From NCBI GenBank assembly GCA_964462945.1, contig CAYWZW010000016.1, positions 14,932 to 78,931 of the forward strand: 64,000 nt of DNA, given 5' to 3'. The stretch comes from GCA-020343675 sp964462945 (GTDB lineage Bacteria; Planctomycetota; Phycisphaerae; Sedimentisphaerales; Anaerobacaceae). A program made the translations under genes and the position numbers. The notes under the pieces are model-generated. The model ran no database searches. It had not been told where the DNA came from and saw nothing but the letters and a program-made list of their open reading frames with translations. Shown here piece after piece: positions 18,776 through 27,521 of this stretch. Numbering within the stretch: position 1 is the stretch's first letter; each line of letters begins with the position of its first letter.

Positions 18776-20242
18776 TCAGCCTTCCTGCACGACCTTCAGC
18801 CCCATCAGGTGGGCCAAGTGGCGGATGCTCTGGGTGTGGTCGCCGTAGTAGGCGACACGATGTAGAGAGGCATAATAGTCCTTGGTGCTGGCACCGAGCA
18901 TGCCGCCGCCCCAATTAGCCAACAATCGGTCTGCGTCGTCTACCTCGGCCACGAGTTCCGTCCGGCATCCTCGTTCTTCACCTTTGGGGACCCTGGGGAC
19001 CTCGATGATCTTACCGGTGAACATCAATAGAGTGTCGAGGTGTACCAATTTGGCGAAGGTGATTTTTTGCCCGATTCGATAGTGGACCTCGGTAACCGCG
19101 CCGCCACGGGCTTCGGCATGCCGGCGGAGCAGGTAGGGTGCCTTCGGACCGGCAGGGCCCTCCATTTTCAGCGGGGCCGAGCAGTGCGAAAGATGAAAGG
19201 CGTTCTTGGCGGTGTCAACGCCGCCGGCATTGCCCAGGAAGCCGGCCCGGTTGAGCGCGTACTGGAAGATCAGCATGGTTAGCAAGCAGTCCATATCTCC
19301 GTCACAGGCAGCGGGGATTCCTCGGTCGTTCAGGCGTGAAAACCCTAAACAGGGAAAGCCTCGCGGCAGCCAGCTCATACACGTTCCAACACATAGACCG
19401 TCAACGCGGTTCTCGGCGATGAGTCGGTCCAACGTCAGACTGGCCCGTGCGGCCTTGAAGATGTCTTCTTGGCTTGGCTCGACGGTACCTTCTGCCTCAT
19501 CAAGCCACCGCTTGGCCTCTGCTTCGGCGACGCGATCATCCACGTCGGCCATGACTTCGTCATAACGCCCGTCGGCGATGGCCACCATTTCCACCCCCAG
19601 CCGCTGTTTCACTTTTTCTGGCGTGTAGGACTCAGGTGTACCCTTGAATGGCGGAGAGACGAGCACCCGACTCCGTCGCAACAGTGGGATTACCCGGAGC
19701 AGGGACGCGGCTCGTTCCAGCTCGTCGTAGTCGCTGCTGTTGAACAGGGTGATTCGGTGCCCCTCCTCGCGCCACGGGTTCACCAGGCACCAGTCGTGCC
19801 CACCGATTATTGGCATATGAAAGACAGCCACCGCTCGTCCCTGTTTGAAGATGGCGGGCATCACTGCGTTGTTACTGTTGAAGTTGCTCAGGCCAAAGAT
19901 GTCGGCGCTGACTACCAGAACTGGGGCATCAAGACCTGCCTTGTCTAGCAACTGTACAGTCTGTTCGCTGTCGCTCGCCCGGCCGATGACGAACTCCACG
20001 TTGCCCAGGTTCTTTTCGGCTTGGGCCAGACGCTTCCGTATGGGGACGAGATCAGCTTCGGAAAGGCCCCAGCTTCTGCCCTCCGGTTTGCCAGCAATCA
20101 CCACGCAGATTCGGACCTTTGAGTCGGGCGCAAATGGGGGGCTTGAAGTGTTGCTCGCAGCCGCCAGGTGCCCTGCCACCAGCGCCATCCCGCCTGCGGC
20201 ACCTGCCCCAATAAACTGCCGCCGAGTGCAATGCGTACACAT
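18776..20242 (-). CDS. Tat-exported L-fucose/arabinose isomerase-like protein
   Basis: The 488-residue protein has GGGAG seven bases before its ATG and a Tat signal (CTRRQFIGAGAAGGMALVAG). After it, a Rossmann-like region (VRICVVIAGKPEG, VLVVSADIFGLSN) and a C-terminal part with GIPAACDGDMDCLLTMLI and AFHLSHCSAP match the L-fucose isomerase fold (FucI/AraA-like superfamily). In that superfamily acidic and His residues at these two motifs bind the catalytic metal; D in CDGD and H in HLSHC are the candidates. Known isomerases are cytosolic, so export by Tat is notable. A paralogue lies at 35937-37532. Aldose-ketose isomerase activity is inferred, not shown. Confidence 0.75.
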   Translation of the reverse strand: MCTHCTRRQFIGAGAAGGMALVAGHLAAASNTSSPPFAPDSKVRICVVIAGKPEGRSWGLSEADLVPIRKRLAQAEKNLGNVEFVIGRASDSEQTVQLLDKAGLDAPVLVVSADIFGLSNFNSNNAVMPAIFKQGRAVAVFHMPIIGGHDWCLVNPWREEGHRITLFNSSDYDELERAASLLRVIPLLRRSRVLVSPPFKGTPESYTPEKVKQRLGVEMVAIADGRYDEVMADVDDRVAEAEAKRWLDEAEGTVEPSQEDIFKAARASLTLDRLIAENRVDGLCVGTCMSWLPRGFPCLGFSRLNDRGIPAACDGDMDCLLTMLIFQYALNRAGFLGNAGGVDTAKNAFHLSHCSAPLKMEGPAGPKAPYLLRRHAEARGGAVTEVHYRIGQKITFAKLVHLDTLLMFTGKIIEVPRVPKGEERGCRTELVAEVDDADRLLANWGGGMLGASTKDYYASLHRVAYYGDHTQSIRHLAHLMGLKVVQEG

Positions 20243-20308
20243 GAGTCGTCTCCCTATGTATCAATCTGTGACTACTGTCCGTTTACACGCCTACTACCGA
20301 TAGCGGGT

Positions 20309-20635
20309 CTAATCTTCAATGACACACACGTGATTATGCAAGTATGGTCTTGATAATTCCAGTGAAGAATTATTGGAAACCAGTCCCGAGGCGCCGTCAA
20401 AGATCACACGGTATTCGCTGTCCGAAAGCTTCCAGCGGAGCAGGACCTTATCCGCGTCCTTGGGGATGACGGTCTTGCCGTAGTAGGCAGGGTCCTTCTT
20501 GTTCGTGACCAGATCCCGGCTGTCGAGGGGTGGGGTGGGGATAGAGATTGGGGTCTGGTTGTTCTCTGGTGTCGTGCTTGCAAGAAGCTCGGCGATGGCT
20601 GTGCAACTCTTCCCTGATGCGTTGTCATCTATCAC
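20309..20635 (-). pseudogene. Gene-tail fragment with degraded ankyrin and unknown C-terminal segment
   Basis: The 108-codon frame begins with ASGKSCTAIAELLAS, resembling an ankyrin end, and continues into a coding-like segment containing PKDADKVLLRWKLSDSEYRV. That segment looks like a conserved C-terminus of some planctomycete proteins, but I cannot name the family. There is no ribosome site. Family A repeat sequence runs through the middle (about 20512-20560). I interpret it as a mosaic of 3' gene remnants rather than a working gene. Confidence 0.4.
20512..20600 (-). repeat. Family A dispersed repeat, copy 5 (partial)
   Basis: Only the right half is recognisable: AGATCCCGGCTGTCGAGGGG, TGGGGTGGGG, then GTCGTGCTTGCAAGAAGCTC, which corresponds to the ankyrin-tail segment of copy 4. 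Confidence 0.6.
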
Positions 20636-20776
20636 GATTCCTGGAATGCTGCTTGAACGACAAAGGCTTGGGGGATACCATGGCTGATAAGTCCTGCAAG
20701 AGCAGCCACAGCCTCACGTTGGTCGGATGAGTTTTGGTGCTCTGCACGAGGCAAACCATCCAATGGAGAACAAAAG

Positions 20777-22795
20777 ATGAAAGCCGACCAATCAATATCA
20801 ACGGCCCTTTGCACATACTTGCTCTTATGGATTGTCGTTTCCTCATTCGCGCTGGCACTCGGCCGGACAAATGGAGACAACCTGATTGTGGAACGAGAGA
20901 ATCACGGGGCAAGTAGTTCGGCGGAGGTTCGCCAGGTATCGGGCAGGGCCTACCAAGACAAGGTACTCAGTGCCTCCGAGCCTGACGGTCTGGACCAGAC
21001 CCGGGATGCCATCATGTCATTCGAGGAGTATTCAAAGGCGCCCTTTTCGCCCATGCCTCATATCCTCGTGCTGACTGCGGACACGGGCCAGCTATTTTAC
21101 TTCGGCACCCGCCACACGTTTGATCCAAATGATTGGCAGATCCGAGCGATCGAAGACTATTGGCATCAGTTCCATGCCACTTTGGCTCTGAATGAAGGCG
21201 GCGATCCACCAGTGCTGGATTCTCGCGAGGAAATGGTGCAGCGCTTTGGAGAAGCCGGCCTCGTGAGATTCTTGGCCAAGGCCAGCGGCGTGCCGGTACG
21301 CAGCCTGGAACCACCCCGCGAACAAGAGCACGCGTTGCTGCTGAGAGACTTCTCGGTCGAGCAGGTCAAGCTCTTCTACGTCTTACGTGGGATTGTGCAG
21401 TTTCGCAAGAACCGCAATGATGAGCGTATTGAAGATTTCGTTGAGAGAGTAGTCGGTGGGTTATCCCATGAGTTCGGTCTGGAGAGACCGCTAAGATCGT
21501 TTTCTGAATTTGAGGCAAGCTATGCCCGCCTGCTCGGCGAGCCAACCGACTGGAGGGCAACTCCGGATGAGTGGTTCGATCCTACTATACCCCGCCCTCC
21601 GCGGTACACCAACCGCATTTCCCGCCAACTCAGCGAATTTCGGGACCGGTACATGGTCAAGCTGCTGATCAGTGAGGTCAAGCGAGGCCAGCGCGTATTC
21701 GCAGTTGTTGGAGGCAGCCATGTGATCATGCAGGAGCGTGCCCTTCGAGTGGCCTTGGCCAGCCCTCTGGGGCAGACGACAGATCAGAGCTTAGAGCGGA
21801 TGCGGGACGTAAGAACCCCGCTTGCGGGACCGCCCGACCCTTTACCGTTCGACGCTCAGGACCGTCTGAACCGGAACCACCCTGGCCCGTGGGACAACGA
21901 CGTGCTGGTCTATCGCGTCGTTCCTACCGGCCAAGCGGTACTGCTTGCGACGTTCGAGCGCGCCGGTGTGCCTACGTTGGCGCGGCTTAAGGATGGACGC
22001 CTCATCGCCGGTCACCAGTATTTCCCAGAGCAAGACCAGGCGAGCTTTGACAAAGTAGCCGTCCATTTCTCGTCCGATGAAGGCAAGACATGGACTTCCC
22101 CGCAGGTAATCCGTCTGGCAGGGTTACCGGAAGGGATGCGGTTCCCTTTTGACCCTACACTCGTACGGTTGCCGGATGGACGCGTTCGATTGTATTTCAC
22201 GTCCCTTCGCGGACGTCGGTTCGAGGAAAGCACTCCTGCCATCTACTCGGCGATCTCTACCGATGGCATAGAGTATGCCTTCGAGCCAGAGATGCGTTTC
22301 GGCATCGAAGGCCGGCCAGTCATCGACTGTGTGGTCGTATTGCACCAAGGTGTGTTTCATCTCTATTCGCCTGACAACGGTTCGCGGCTTCAACCGAGTG
22401 AACGTGTGGGCGCTAATGCCGATGGCTCAGGACCTCGTCCTGGTGTCGCATACCATGCCGTAAGCGAGGATGGGCTCAGGTTTACACGTGTGGACGATGT
22501 GCGGATCGAGGGGCAGCGGCAGTGGCTTGGCAACGCCCAGTCTGATAGTCATGTCATTACGTTCTTCGGCACAGGTCAGCCGGGTGGTTTAGCACCTCCA
22601 GGTGTTGGGCAACCTCGCGGCGGCATTTGGCTGGCCACCAGTACAGACGGCCAATTGTGGAAGCTGCTTGAATCGCCGCCAGTTCTTGGTGCCGACCCTG
22701 GGGCTGTGGCGACGCGGGATGGCGGATGGATTGTAGCTGTGACAGGCCCCCCGCGGCCTGGTACGCCCAGCGAACGACGCTTTCGAGGTGGGTAA
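20777..22795 (+). CDS. TraB/GumN-like domain fused to a sialidase-like propeller
   Basis: The 672-residue protein has GGAG upstream of its ATG and a signal peptide (LCTYLLLWIVVSSFALALG). Residues about 90-330 resemble the TraB/GumN/ChaN-type fold: HILVLTADTGQLFYFGTRHT near the start and RGQRVFAVVGGSHVIMQE near the end match its two conserved ends, where a G-x-x-H motif binds metal in proven members. Residues 370-670 are Asp-box-like propeller blades (VHFSSDEGKTWTSPQ, YSAISTDGIEYAFEP, WLATSTDGQLWKLLE). A further coding segment in the same frame follows two stop codons (see 22814). The fusion is unusual; function unknown. Confidence 0.65.
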   Translation: MKADQSISTALCTYLLLWIVVSSFALALGRTNGDNLIVERENHGASSSAEVRQVSGRAYQDKVLSASEPDGLDQTRDAIMSFEEYSKAPFSPMPHILVLTADTGQLFYFGTRHTFDPNDWQIRAIEDYWHQFHATLALNEGGDPPVLDSREEMVQRFGEAGLVRFLAKASGVPVRSLEPPREQEHALLLRDFSVEQVKLFYVLRGIVQFRKNRNDERIEDFVERVVGGLSHEFGLERPLRSFSEFEASYARLLGEPTDWRATPDEWFDPTIPRPPRYTNRISRQLSEFRDRYMVKLLISEVKRGQRVFAVVGGSHVIMQERALRVALASPLGQTTDQSLERMRDVRTPLAGPPDPLPFDAQDRLNRNHPGPWDNDVLVYRVVPTGQAVLLATFERAGVPTLARLKDGRLIAGHQYFPEQDQASFDKVAVHFSSDEGKTWTSPQVIRLAGLPEGMRFPFDPTLVRLPDGRVRLYFTSLRGRRFEESTPAIYSAISTDGIEYAFEPEMRFGIEGRPVIDCVVVLHQGVFHLYSPDNGSRLQPSERVGANADGSGPRPGVAYHAVSEDGLRFTRVDDVRIEGQRQWLGNAQSDSHVITFFGTGQPGGLAPPGVGQPRGGIWLATSTDGQLWKLLESPPVLGADPGAVATRDGGWIVAVTGPPRPGTPSERRFRGG

Positions 22796-22813
22796 CAACT
22801 TGGCAAGTGATCC

Positions 22814-22933
22814 ATGCCGCCTGAGTCTGTGGGCACTGCGGGTGTAGACGGTCCCTGGAATCAACGAGTATTGTTGGCCACATCAAGAGATGGACTCATC
22901 TGGGAAGTCTCTGGTGAAGTGTTGGCAAAGTAG
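22814..22933 (+). pseudogene. Detached last propeller blade of the preceding gene
   Basis: In the same frame as the preceding gene, after TAA (22793) and TGA (22808), the sequence reads MPPESVGTAGVDGPWNQRVL then LATSRDGLIWEVSGEVLAK and a stop. ATSRDGLIWE is a clear Asp-box blade like the previous ones, so the ancestral protein ended here. Either two stop mutations or a short compensated frameshift has cut it off. Confidence 0.6.
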
Positions 22934-22967
22934 AGACACTTGTCGTGACATAACCCGGCGATTCTCC

Positions 22968-22996
22968 TTGACGAACGGGAGTTGAGTCGCTATAAA
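22968..22996 (+). promoter_or_regulatory. Promoter for the LamG/fn3-like gene at 23165
   Basis: TTGACG at 22968-22973, a 17-base spacer and TATAAA at 22991-22996. The leader to the ATG is about 160 bases. The same CTTGACG -35 start occurs before two other modular-protein genes. Confidence 0.7.
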
Positions 22997-23164
22997 TATA
23001 CGTAGCTGGTGGCTTGTCGAGGAACAACAAATGGGCACATGTCGCGGGAACGAGTGTAATCGCAAGATCGTCGCGAGTTTGCCTGGACAGACATGAGCTT
23101 GGTGAGGATAGAGTGATCTGTTGTCAGTTGTCTTAACCTACCCCTAAAGTGAAGGAGGATTGTC

Positions 23165-25342
23165 ATGTATAACAAAGTAACCTATCTGGTTATTTGTGTC
23201 CTGGCCATAGGGCAAATCAGCTACGCGCGCCTTGTGGCACAGTGGGACCTGGAGGAAGGATCGGGCACGACGACAACCGCGGCAGTCGGGTCGCCCCAGG
23301 CCAATGGCACGCTTGTGGGAGCAACATGGATAACAACGGGACTGGCTCCGATTGGCGGTAACACTGCGGCGGTTTTCTTCAACTCGGCCAACGCCGACCG
23401 GGTTGAGACAAACTATCCCGGTGTCCTCGGTCAGGCAGCGCGTTCCGTCACCGCATGGATCAGGGCCGAACCCGTTCAAGCCAATAGTAGTGTCATGGTG
23501 GGTTGGGGCGCCAACAACGCAACCGAGAGATACAGCTTCCGGCTCAACAAGACTGCCGCCGATGGGGCGATGTATGCGTTAAGGCTTGAGATTCAGGGTT
23601 CTCGCGTTGTTGCCACTACACCAGTCAACGATGGTCAGTGGCACCATATTGCCGCAACCCACGGCGACGGAGCACTTATTAACCAGGTCACTTTCTATGT
23701 CGATGGCAGGCTGGATGCGCAGTCAGGCACATCGGGAGGCGGCTTGATCAACACGGCCAGTACTTCCGTTGTTTTGGGCAATTCGGGCCACAACACCGCC
23801 ACCTACGGATACAGTGGCGCCATTGATGATGTCCGTATTTATGACCATGCGTTGTCAGACGTTGAGATTCTGGGTGTTATGAAAGGCCAGCCGTGGCCAT
23901 ATGCCTCTGGACCAGTTCCACCGGATGGAGACCTGCATGAAGACACGTGGATCAACCTTTCCTGGAGGCCGGGCGTTTTCGCCATCTCGCACGACGTATA
24001 TCTGGGCGATGGTTTTGATAACGTGAGCAACGCTACGCCCGAGAGCGAGACGTTCCGAGGCAACCAGACCGCGACGAGTTTCCTGGCTGGCTTCCCGGGA
24101 CACCCCTATCCAGAGGGCCTTGTTCCCGGCACGACCTACTACTGGCGAATTGACGAGGTCAATGACGCCGACCCCAACAGCCCCTGGAAAGGACCCCTTT
24201 GGAGCTTCTCCATTCCGCCTAACACGGCTTACAACCCGAATCCAGCCGACGGAGCCGAGTCTGTGGGCCCGGATAATGTGACGCTGAGTTGGACGCCGGG
24301 GTTCGGGGCGAAACTGCACACCGTGTATTTCGGGGATGATTTCGACGTAGTAAGCAATGCCACCGGCGGTTCGTCGCAGGGAACGGCAACGTTCAAGCCG
24401 GCCTCTCTTCAATCGGAGAAGGTCTATTATTGGCGGGTGGACGAATTTGACGGCGCTTCCACGTATAAAGGCAATATCTGGGCTTTCACGACGCCCGGCG
24501 CCGCAGGCAACCCGCGACCGGCCAACGGCGCTACTGGTGTGCAAGTGACCACGAAACTGAGCTGGACGCCGGCAACGAATGCCGCTTCCCACCAGATATA
24601 CTTCGGTACTGATAAAGGCGCCGTCAGGAATGCCACGGCAGGTTCGCCGGAGTACAAAGGCAACAGGCCCTTTGGCTCGGAGGACTACGATCCCGGCAAG
24701 CTCGCCTGGTACACCCCTTACTACTGGCGTGTCGATGCGGTCTATAATACAGGCACGGTGAAGGGTCTCGTCTGGAGCTTCACGACGGCCGACTTCCTTC
24801 TTGTGGACGACTTTGAGTCCTACAATGACCTTGATCCACCGGACCCTGCGAGTAACAGGATCTTCGATGCGTGGATAGACGGTTTTGCAGCCCCGACGAC
24901 AAACGGTGCGCTCGTTGGCAATGACCTGCCGCCTTATGCCGAGCGGACGGTTGTTCATGGTGGCGCCCAGTCAATGCCTTATTCTTACGACAATAACCTC
25001 AAGACCTCCGAAGCAACGCTGACGTTGGTTTATCCGCGTGATTGGACCGAAGAAGGTGTTGGGCAATTGTCGTTGTGGTTCAGAGGCGCATCGGCCAACG
25101 CGGCTGAGCGGATGTACGTGGCTCTCAACGGCGGCATGCCCGTCTATCACACCAACCCAAAGGCGGCTCAGGCGGCGGGATGGACCGAATGGGTCATCGG
25201 CCTGCAGACGTTCCAGGGCGTAACCCTGACGAATGTCAATACGATTTCGATTGGCTTCGGGACCGAGGGCAGCCCAGCAGCCGGCGGCACGGGCAAGGTA
25301 TACTTCGACGATGTCCGGCTGTATCGCCCGAGGACTCCGTAG
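23165..25342 (+). CDS. Secreted LamG and fn3-like modular protein
   Basis: The 725-residue protein has AAGGAGG seven bases before ATG and a signal peptide (VTYLVICVLAIGQISYA). Residues 22-235 are a LamG/concanavalin-like domain (VAQWDLEEGSG, NDGQWHHIAATHG, GAIDDVRIYDHALSD). Three fn3-like modules of about 95 residues follow (each with an LSW-P-G start, HxVYxG and YYWRVDE), then a C-terminal jelly-roll-like region beginning LLVDDFESY and ending YFDDVRLYRPRTP. Such proteins bind polysaccharides or the cell surface. It shares architecture with genes at 31897 and 49210, ends identical in style, and has the same promoter type. A role in glycan capture or adhesion is inferred. Confidence 0.88.
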   Translation: MYNKVTYLVICVLAIGQISYARLVAQWDLEEGSGTTTTAAVGSPQANGTLVGATWITTGLAPIGGNTAAVFFNSANADRVETNYPGVLGQAARSVTAWIRAEPVQANSSVMVGWGANNATERYSFRLNKTAADGAMYALRLEIQGSRVVATTPVNDGQWHHIAATHGDGALINQVTFYVDGRLDAQSGTSGGGLINTASTSVVLGNSGHNTATYGYSGAIDDVRIYDHALSDVEILGVMKGQPWPYASGPVPPDGDLHEDTWINLSWRPGVFAISHDVYLGDGFDNVSNATPESETFRGNQTATSFLAGFPGHPYPEGLVPGTTYYWRIDEVNDADPNSPWKGPLWSFSIPPNTAYNPNPADGAESVGPDNVTLSWTPGFGAKLHTVYFGDDFDVVSNATGGSSQGTATFKPASLQSEKVYYWRVDEFDGASTYKGNIWAFTTPGAAGNPRPANGATGVQVTTKLSWTPATNAASHQIYFGTDKGAVRNATAGSPEYKGNRPFGSEDYDPGKLAWYTPYYWRVDAVYNTGTVKGLVWSFTTADFLLVDDFESYNDLDPPDPASNRIFDAWIDGFAAPTTNGALVGNDLPPYAERTVVHGGAQSMPYSYDNNLKTSEATLTLVYPRDWTEEGVGQLSLWFRGASANAAERMYVALNGGMPVYHTNPKAAQAAGWTEWVIGLQTFQGVTLTNVNTISIGFGTEGSPAAGGTGKVYFDDVRLYRPRTP

Positions 25343-25391
25343 GAGCAAGCGCGACTTTCGGTTAAGGTGACATCACGATTTGCACCGGTTC

Positions 25392-25425
25392 GGGGCCCGT
25401 GTCGATTTGAGTCGGTATGTGCCTC
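25392..25425 (+). terminator. Terminator-like hairpin shared by modular-protein genes (degenerate)
   Basis: GGGGCCCGTGTCGA pairs imperfectly with TCGGTATGTGCCTC. The same hairpin follows the genes ending at 29972, 34719 and 52407. Confidence 0.5.
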
Positions 25426-25430
25426 GTTTA

Positions 25431-25602
25431 TTTACACAGGTGCCAAGGTCACTGTCGAAGAGGTTGCCCCGTTCACCTATGAAGAGCTCAAAGTCAAACA
25501 CTAAACTCCCTGTTGCTACAAGAATTCTCTTTGAGGCATACGCGTTGCGACCTCTCAGCCATACTTCGTCGCTTATCTGAACAGCCCTTCGACCTCACGA
25601 TG
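25431..25602 (-). repeat. Dispersed repeat, outer part of family B
   Basis: Contains CCTATGAAGAGCTCAAAGTC, AAACACTAAACTCCCTGTTG, ACAAGAATTCTCTTTGAGGC and CAGCCATACTTCGTCGCTTA. The same blocks occur at 34791-34970 and, adjoining the family B core, at 44576-44680. Confidence 0.75.
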
Positions 25603-25611
25603 CAACCATGA

Positions 25612-25665
25612 TGGACAACCGCCCGCCCGGCAGTCGCGGGCTGGGGGGCCAACTGTCGTGCACGG
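25612..25665 (-). repeat. Family A dispersed repeat, copy 6 (short)
   Basis: Reads ACAACCGCCCGCCCGGCAGT then CGCGGGCTGGGGGG. From here to the pseudopilin only a promoter is recognisable. Confidence 0.6.
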
Positions 25666-25989
25666 AGGCTGGCTGAAATGACGAACATCTGCGGCCGAGG
25701 TACGTCGAAGAACCGCCGAGTGTTGGACTTATGGCTGATTTGCAAATTCTAAGTGGCGTGCAACTCAGGGCAAACGCAAAGTCGATAGAAGGTAGTCATA
25801 AGAGGCTGAATTGGCCGATGGTTACAGTGTTCCGCCTCTGACTCCACGCGTGACTTCGCGTCGGTGTGCATGGCACGCACTGACGGCTTCGTGTCCATCT
25901 TCGTGCGCTTCCCCTCGACTTCGAGCAGGGGGCAGGTTGTGCCCTTTGTGGTTTCAAGTAGCGATGTGCCGGCCACGCCGTCTTTTGTC

Positions 25990-26019
25990 TTGCACGCCCC
26001 CCCATGCAGCGGTTAGAAT
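25990..26019 (+). promoter_or_regulatory. Probable promoter for the pseudopilin gene
   Basis: TTGCAC at 25990-25995, 18-base spacer, TAGAAT at 26014-26019, about 78 bases before the ATG. Confidence 0.45.
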
Positions 26020-26096
26020 CCCAGGAGAGAGTCCGGGTGTGAATCAGCCGGTATCGCCGGAAAGGCGGGCCGTCATAGAAGGAAGGAGAAAGACTG

Positions 26097-26858
26097 ATGG
26101 ACCTCAAAAAGGCATTCACACTGATCGAGCTTCTGGTCGTCATCGCCGTGATTGCGGTCCTCATGGCCATTCTTATGCCTGCGCTGAATCGGGCGCGCGA
26201 ACAGGGCAAGCGAATCGCCTGCCTGAACAACCTGGGGCAGTTGATGAAGGGCTGGATCCTGTACGCTGATGACAACAACGACAAGGTCGTGCAGGCCAAC
26301 ACGGGGGCCGACGGCGCCTGGGTGCGATGGCAGGGCAACAGCGCCACTCAACAGCAGCAGATCACCGGCATCAGGGCCGGGCTGTTGTTCGGCTACTGCC
26401 CTGAAACCAAGTTATACAAGTGTCCGACCGGGGTCCGCGGCGAGTTCGTGACGTATGCCATCGTCGATGCGATGAACGGGTACGCCGGGATTCCCGGCAC
26501 GAAGGAGCTGATGGTCTACCGGCGGATGCAGATCAGGCGCGCGGATGGCCGAATCGTGTTTCTCGATGAGGGTCGATTGAGCCCGAACAGTTGGACGCTC
26601 TGGTACGACCAGGAGCGATGGTGGGACCAGATTACCGCCCGCCACGGGGATGGGACGAACTTCGGTTTTGCAGACGACCACAGCGAGTACTGGAAATGGA
26701 GGGACCCGCGAACGATAGAAGTCGCGGAGATGGACTACAATTACTGGCAGAACACCGGCCGCAACGGCGCCCAGTCCAATTCGCCGGGCAATGAGGATTT
26801 GCACCGCGTCCAGAGAGGCGTTTGGACCAAGCTGGGCTACACGCCGAGCAGCCGCTGA
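26097..26858 (+). CDS. Pseudopilin-like protein with type IV prepilin leader
   Basis: The 253-residue protein has GGAG nine bases before ATG. The short leader MDLKKA is followed by FTLIELLVVIAVIAVLMAIL, the class III prepilin signal; the -1 residue is Ala instead of the usual Gly, and the +5 Glu is present. The helix continues as PALNRAREQGKRIACLNNLGQL, the standard planctomycete continuation. A C-terminal HGDGTNFGFADDHSEYWKW matches the H-x9-DG processing-associated motif with D-D in place of D-G. Such proteins are abundant in Planctomycetes and probably assemble into type II secretion-like pseudopili or surface fibres. It lies between two LamG protein genes. Confidence 0.88.
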   Translation: MDLKKAFTLIELLVVIAVIAVLMAILMPALNRAREQGKRIACLNNLGQLMKGWILYADDNNDKVVQANTGADGAWVRWQGNSATQQQQITGIRAGLLFGYCPETKLYKCPTGVRGEFVTYAIVDAMNGYAGIPGTKELMVYRRMQIRRADGRIVFLDEGRLSPNSWTLWYDQERWWDQITARHGDGTNFGFADDHSEYWKWRDPRTIEVAEMDYNYWQNTGRNGAQSNSPGNEDLHRVQRGVWTKLGYTPSSR

Positions 26859-26892
26859 ACGGCTGGCACGTTCGAAAGCCTTAGAAAAAGAC

Positions 26893-26965
26893 CAAACACC
26901 GAGAACACTATGGTTGCCGCAAAAATTTTCTTTGAAACAGACTCGTTACAACACATCAGCGAGTG
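26893..26965 (-). repeat. Short piece of the family B outer repeat
   Basis: CTATGGTTGCCGCAAAAATT then TTCTTTGAAACAGACTCGTT resemble the GTTGCCACAAGAATTTTCTT blocks of the longer copies. It is a weak, partial match. Confidence 0.35.
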
Positions 26966-27072
26966 TTCGTAACTTATCCTCAAGGTCAGATCGTCAATTC
27001 AGGGTGATCAGGAAAGTCCTTCAGGCGAGAAAGTCCTTTTTGAATTTCAATCGATTTGAACCAAAATTTTCC

Positions 27073-27102
27073 TTGACGGAAAGGAGTATAATGTGATATA
27101 GG
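27073..27102 (+). promoter_or_regulatory. Probable promoter for the LamG/CBM9 gene at 27522
   Basis: TTGACG at 27073-27078, an 18-base spacer and TATAGG at 27097-27102. A TATAAT at 27087 is badly spaced from this -35. The leader would be about 410 bases. The rest of the 26859-27521 gap holds only the small open frame listed next. Confidence 0.45.
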
Positions 27103-27318
27103 TAACAACAGTGAAGATAGTTCCTGCGCGGGTGGGCATCAGTGGTTTTGAGGTCATCCAGCGGGCAAAAATGCTTCGGTTTCACGACAGGGGAGGAGCT
27201 ACTGTGTATTAGGTGATGCGAGACAGAGAGCTTTGAATGAGAGCTGTTGTTCCGTAGTTAAGATTCTACACATTTCAACTAACAGCTCAAATTGGTTTTT
27301 TAAAGGAAGGAGGTAATC

Positions 27319-27420
27319 TTGAGTCGAGAAAAACAATCTTGGGCAGATTTAAGATGTAGTGAAGGTGAGAATTATTGTCGTTTGTTTTATGTGAGCTTGT
27401 TTGAGATAGGCACAAACTAA
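27319..27420 (+). CDS. Possible leader peptide upstream of the LamG/CBM9 gene
   Basis: A TTG start preceded at 5 bases by a perfect AAGGAGG gives a 33-residue frame: MSREKQSWADLRCSEGENYC then RLFYVSLFEIGTN. No family is recognised. It lies in the long leader about 100 bases before the LamG gene. Codon use gives no help at this length; the strong ribosome site is the only evidence. Confidence 0.3.
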   Translation: MSREKQSWADLRCSEGENYCRLFYVSLFEIGTN

Positions 27421-27521
27421 GAACACAAGATTATTGATGCTTGTCGAAGACAAGGAGTGCGTTGGCGTGTGGCCAAAGCCTTAATTGCATTTTCTTAGTT
27501 CCTTTTTGAAGGAGGATTATC

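Noticed and set aside
22793..22810. TAA and TGA in the propeller gene as recoding signals
   Set aside because: Two different stops four codons apart and no hairpin with SECIS geometry; truncation is the simpler reading.
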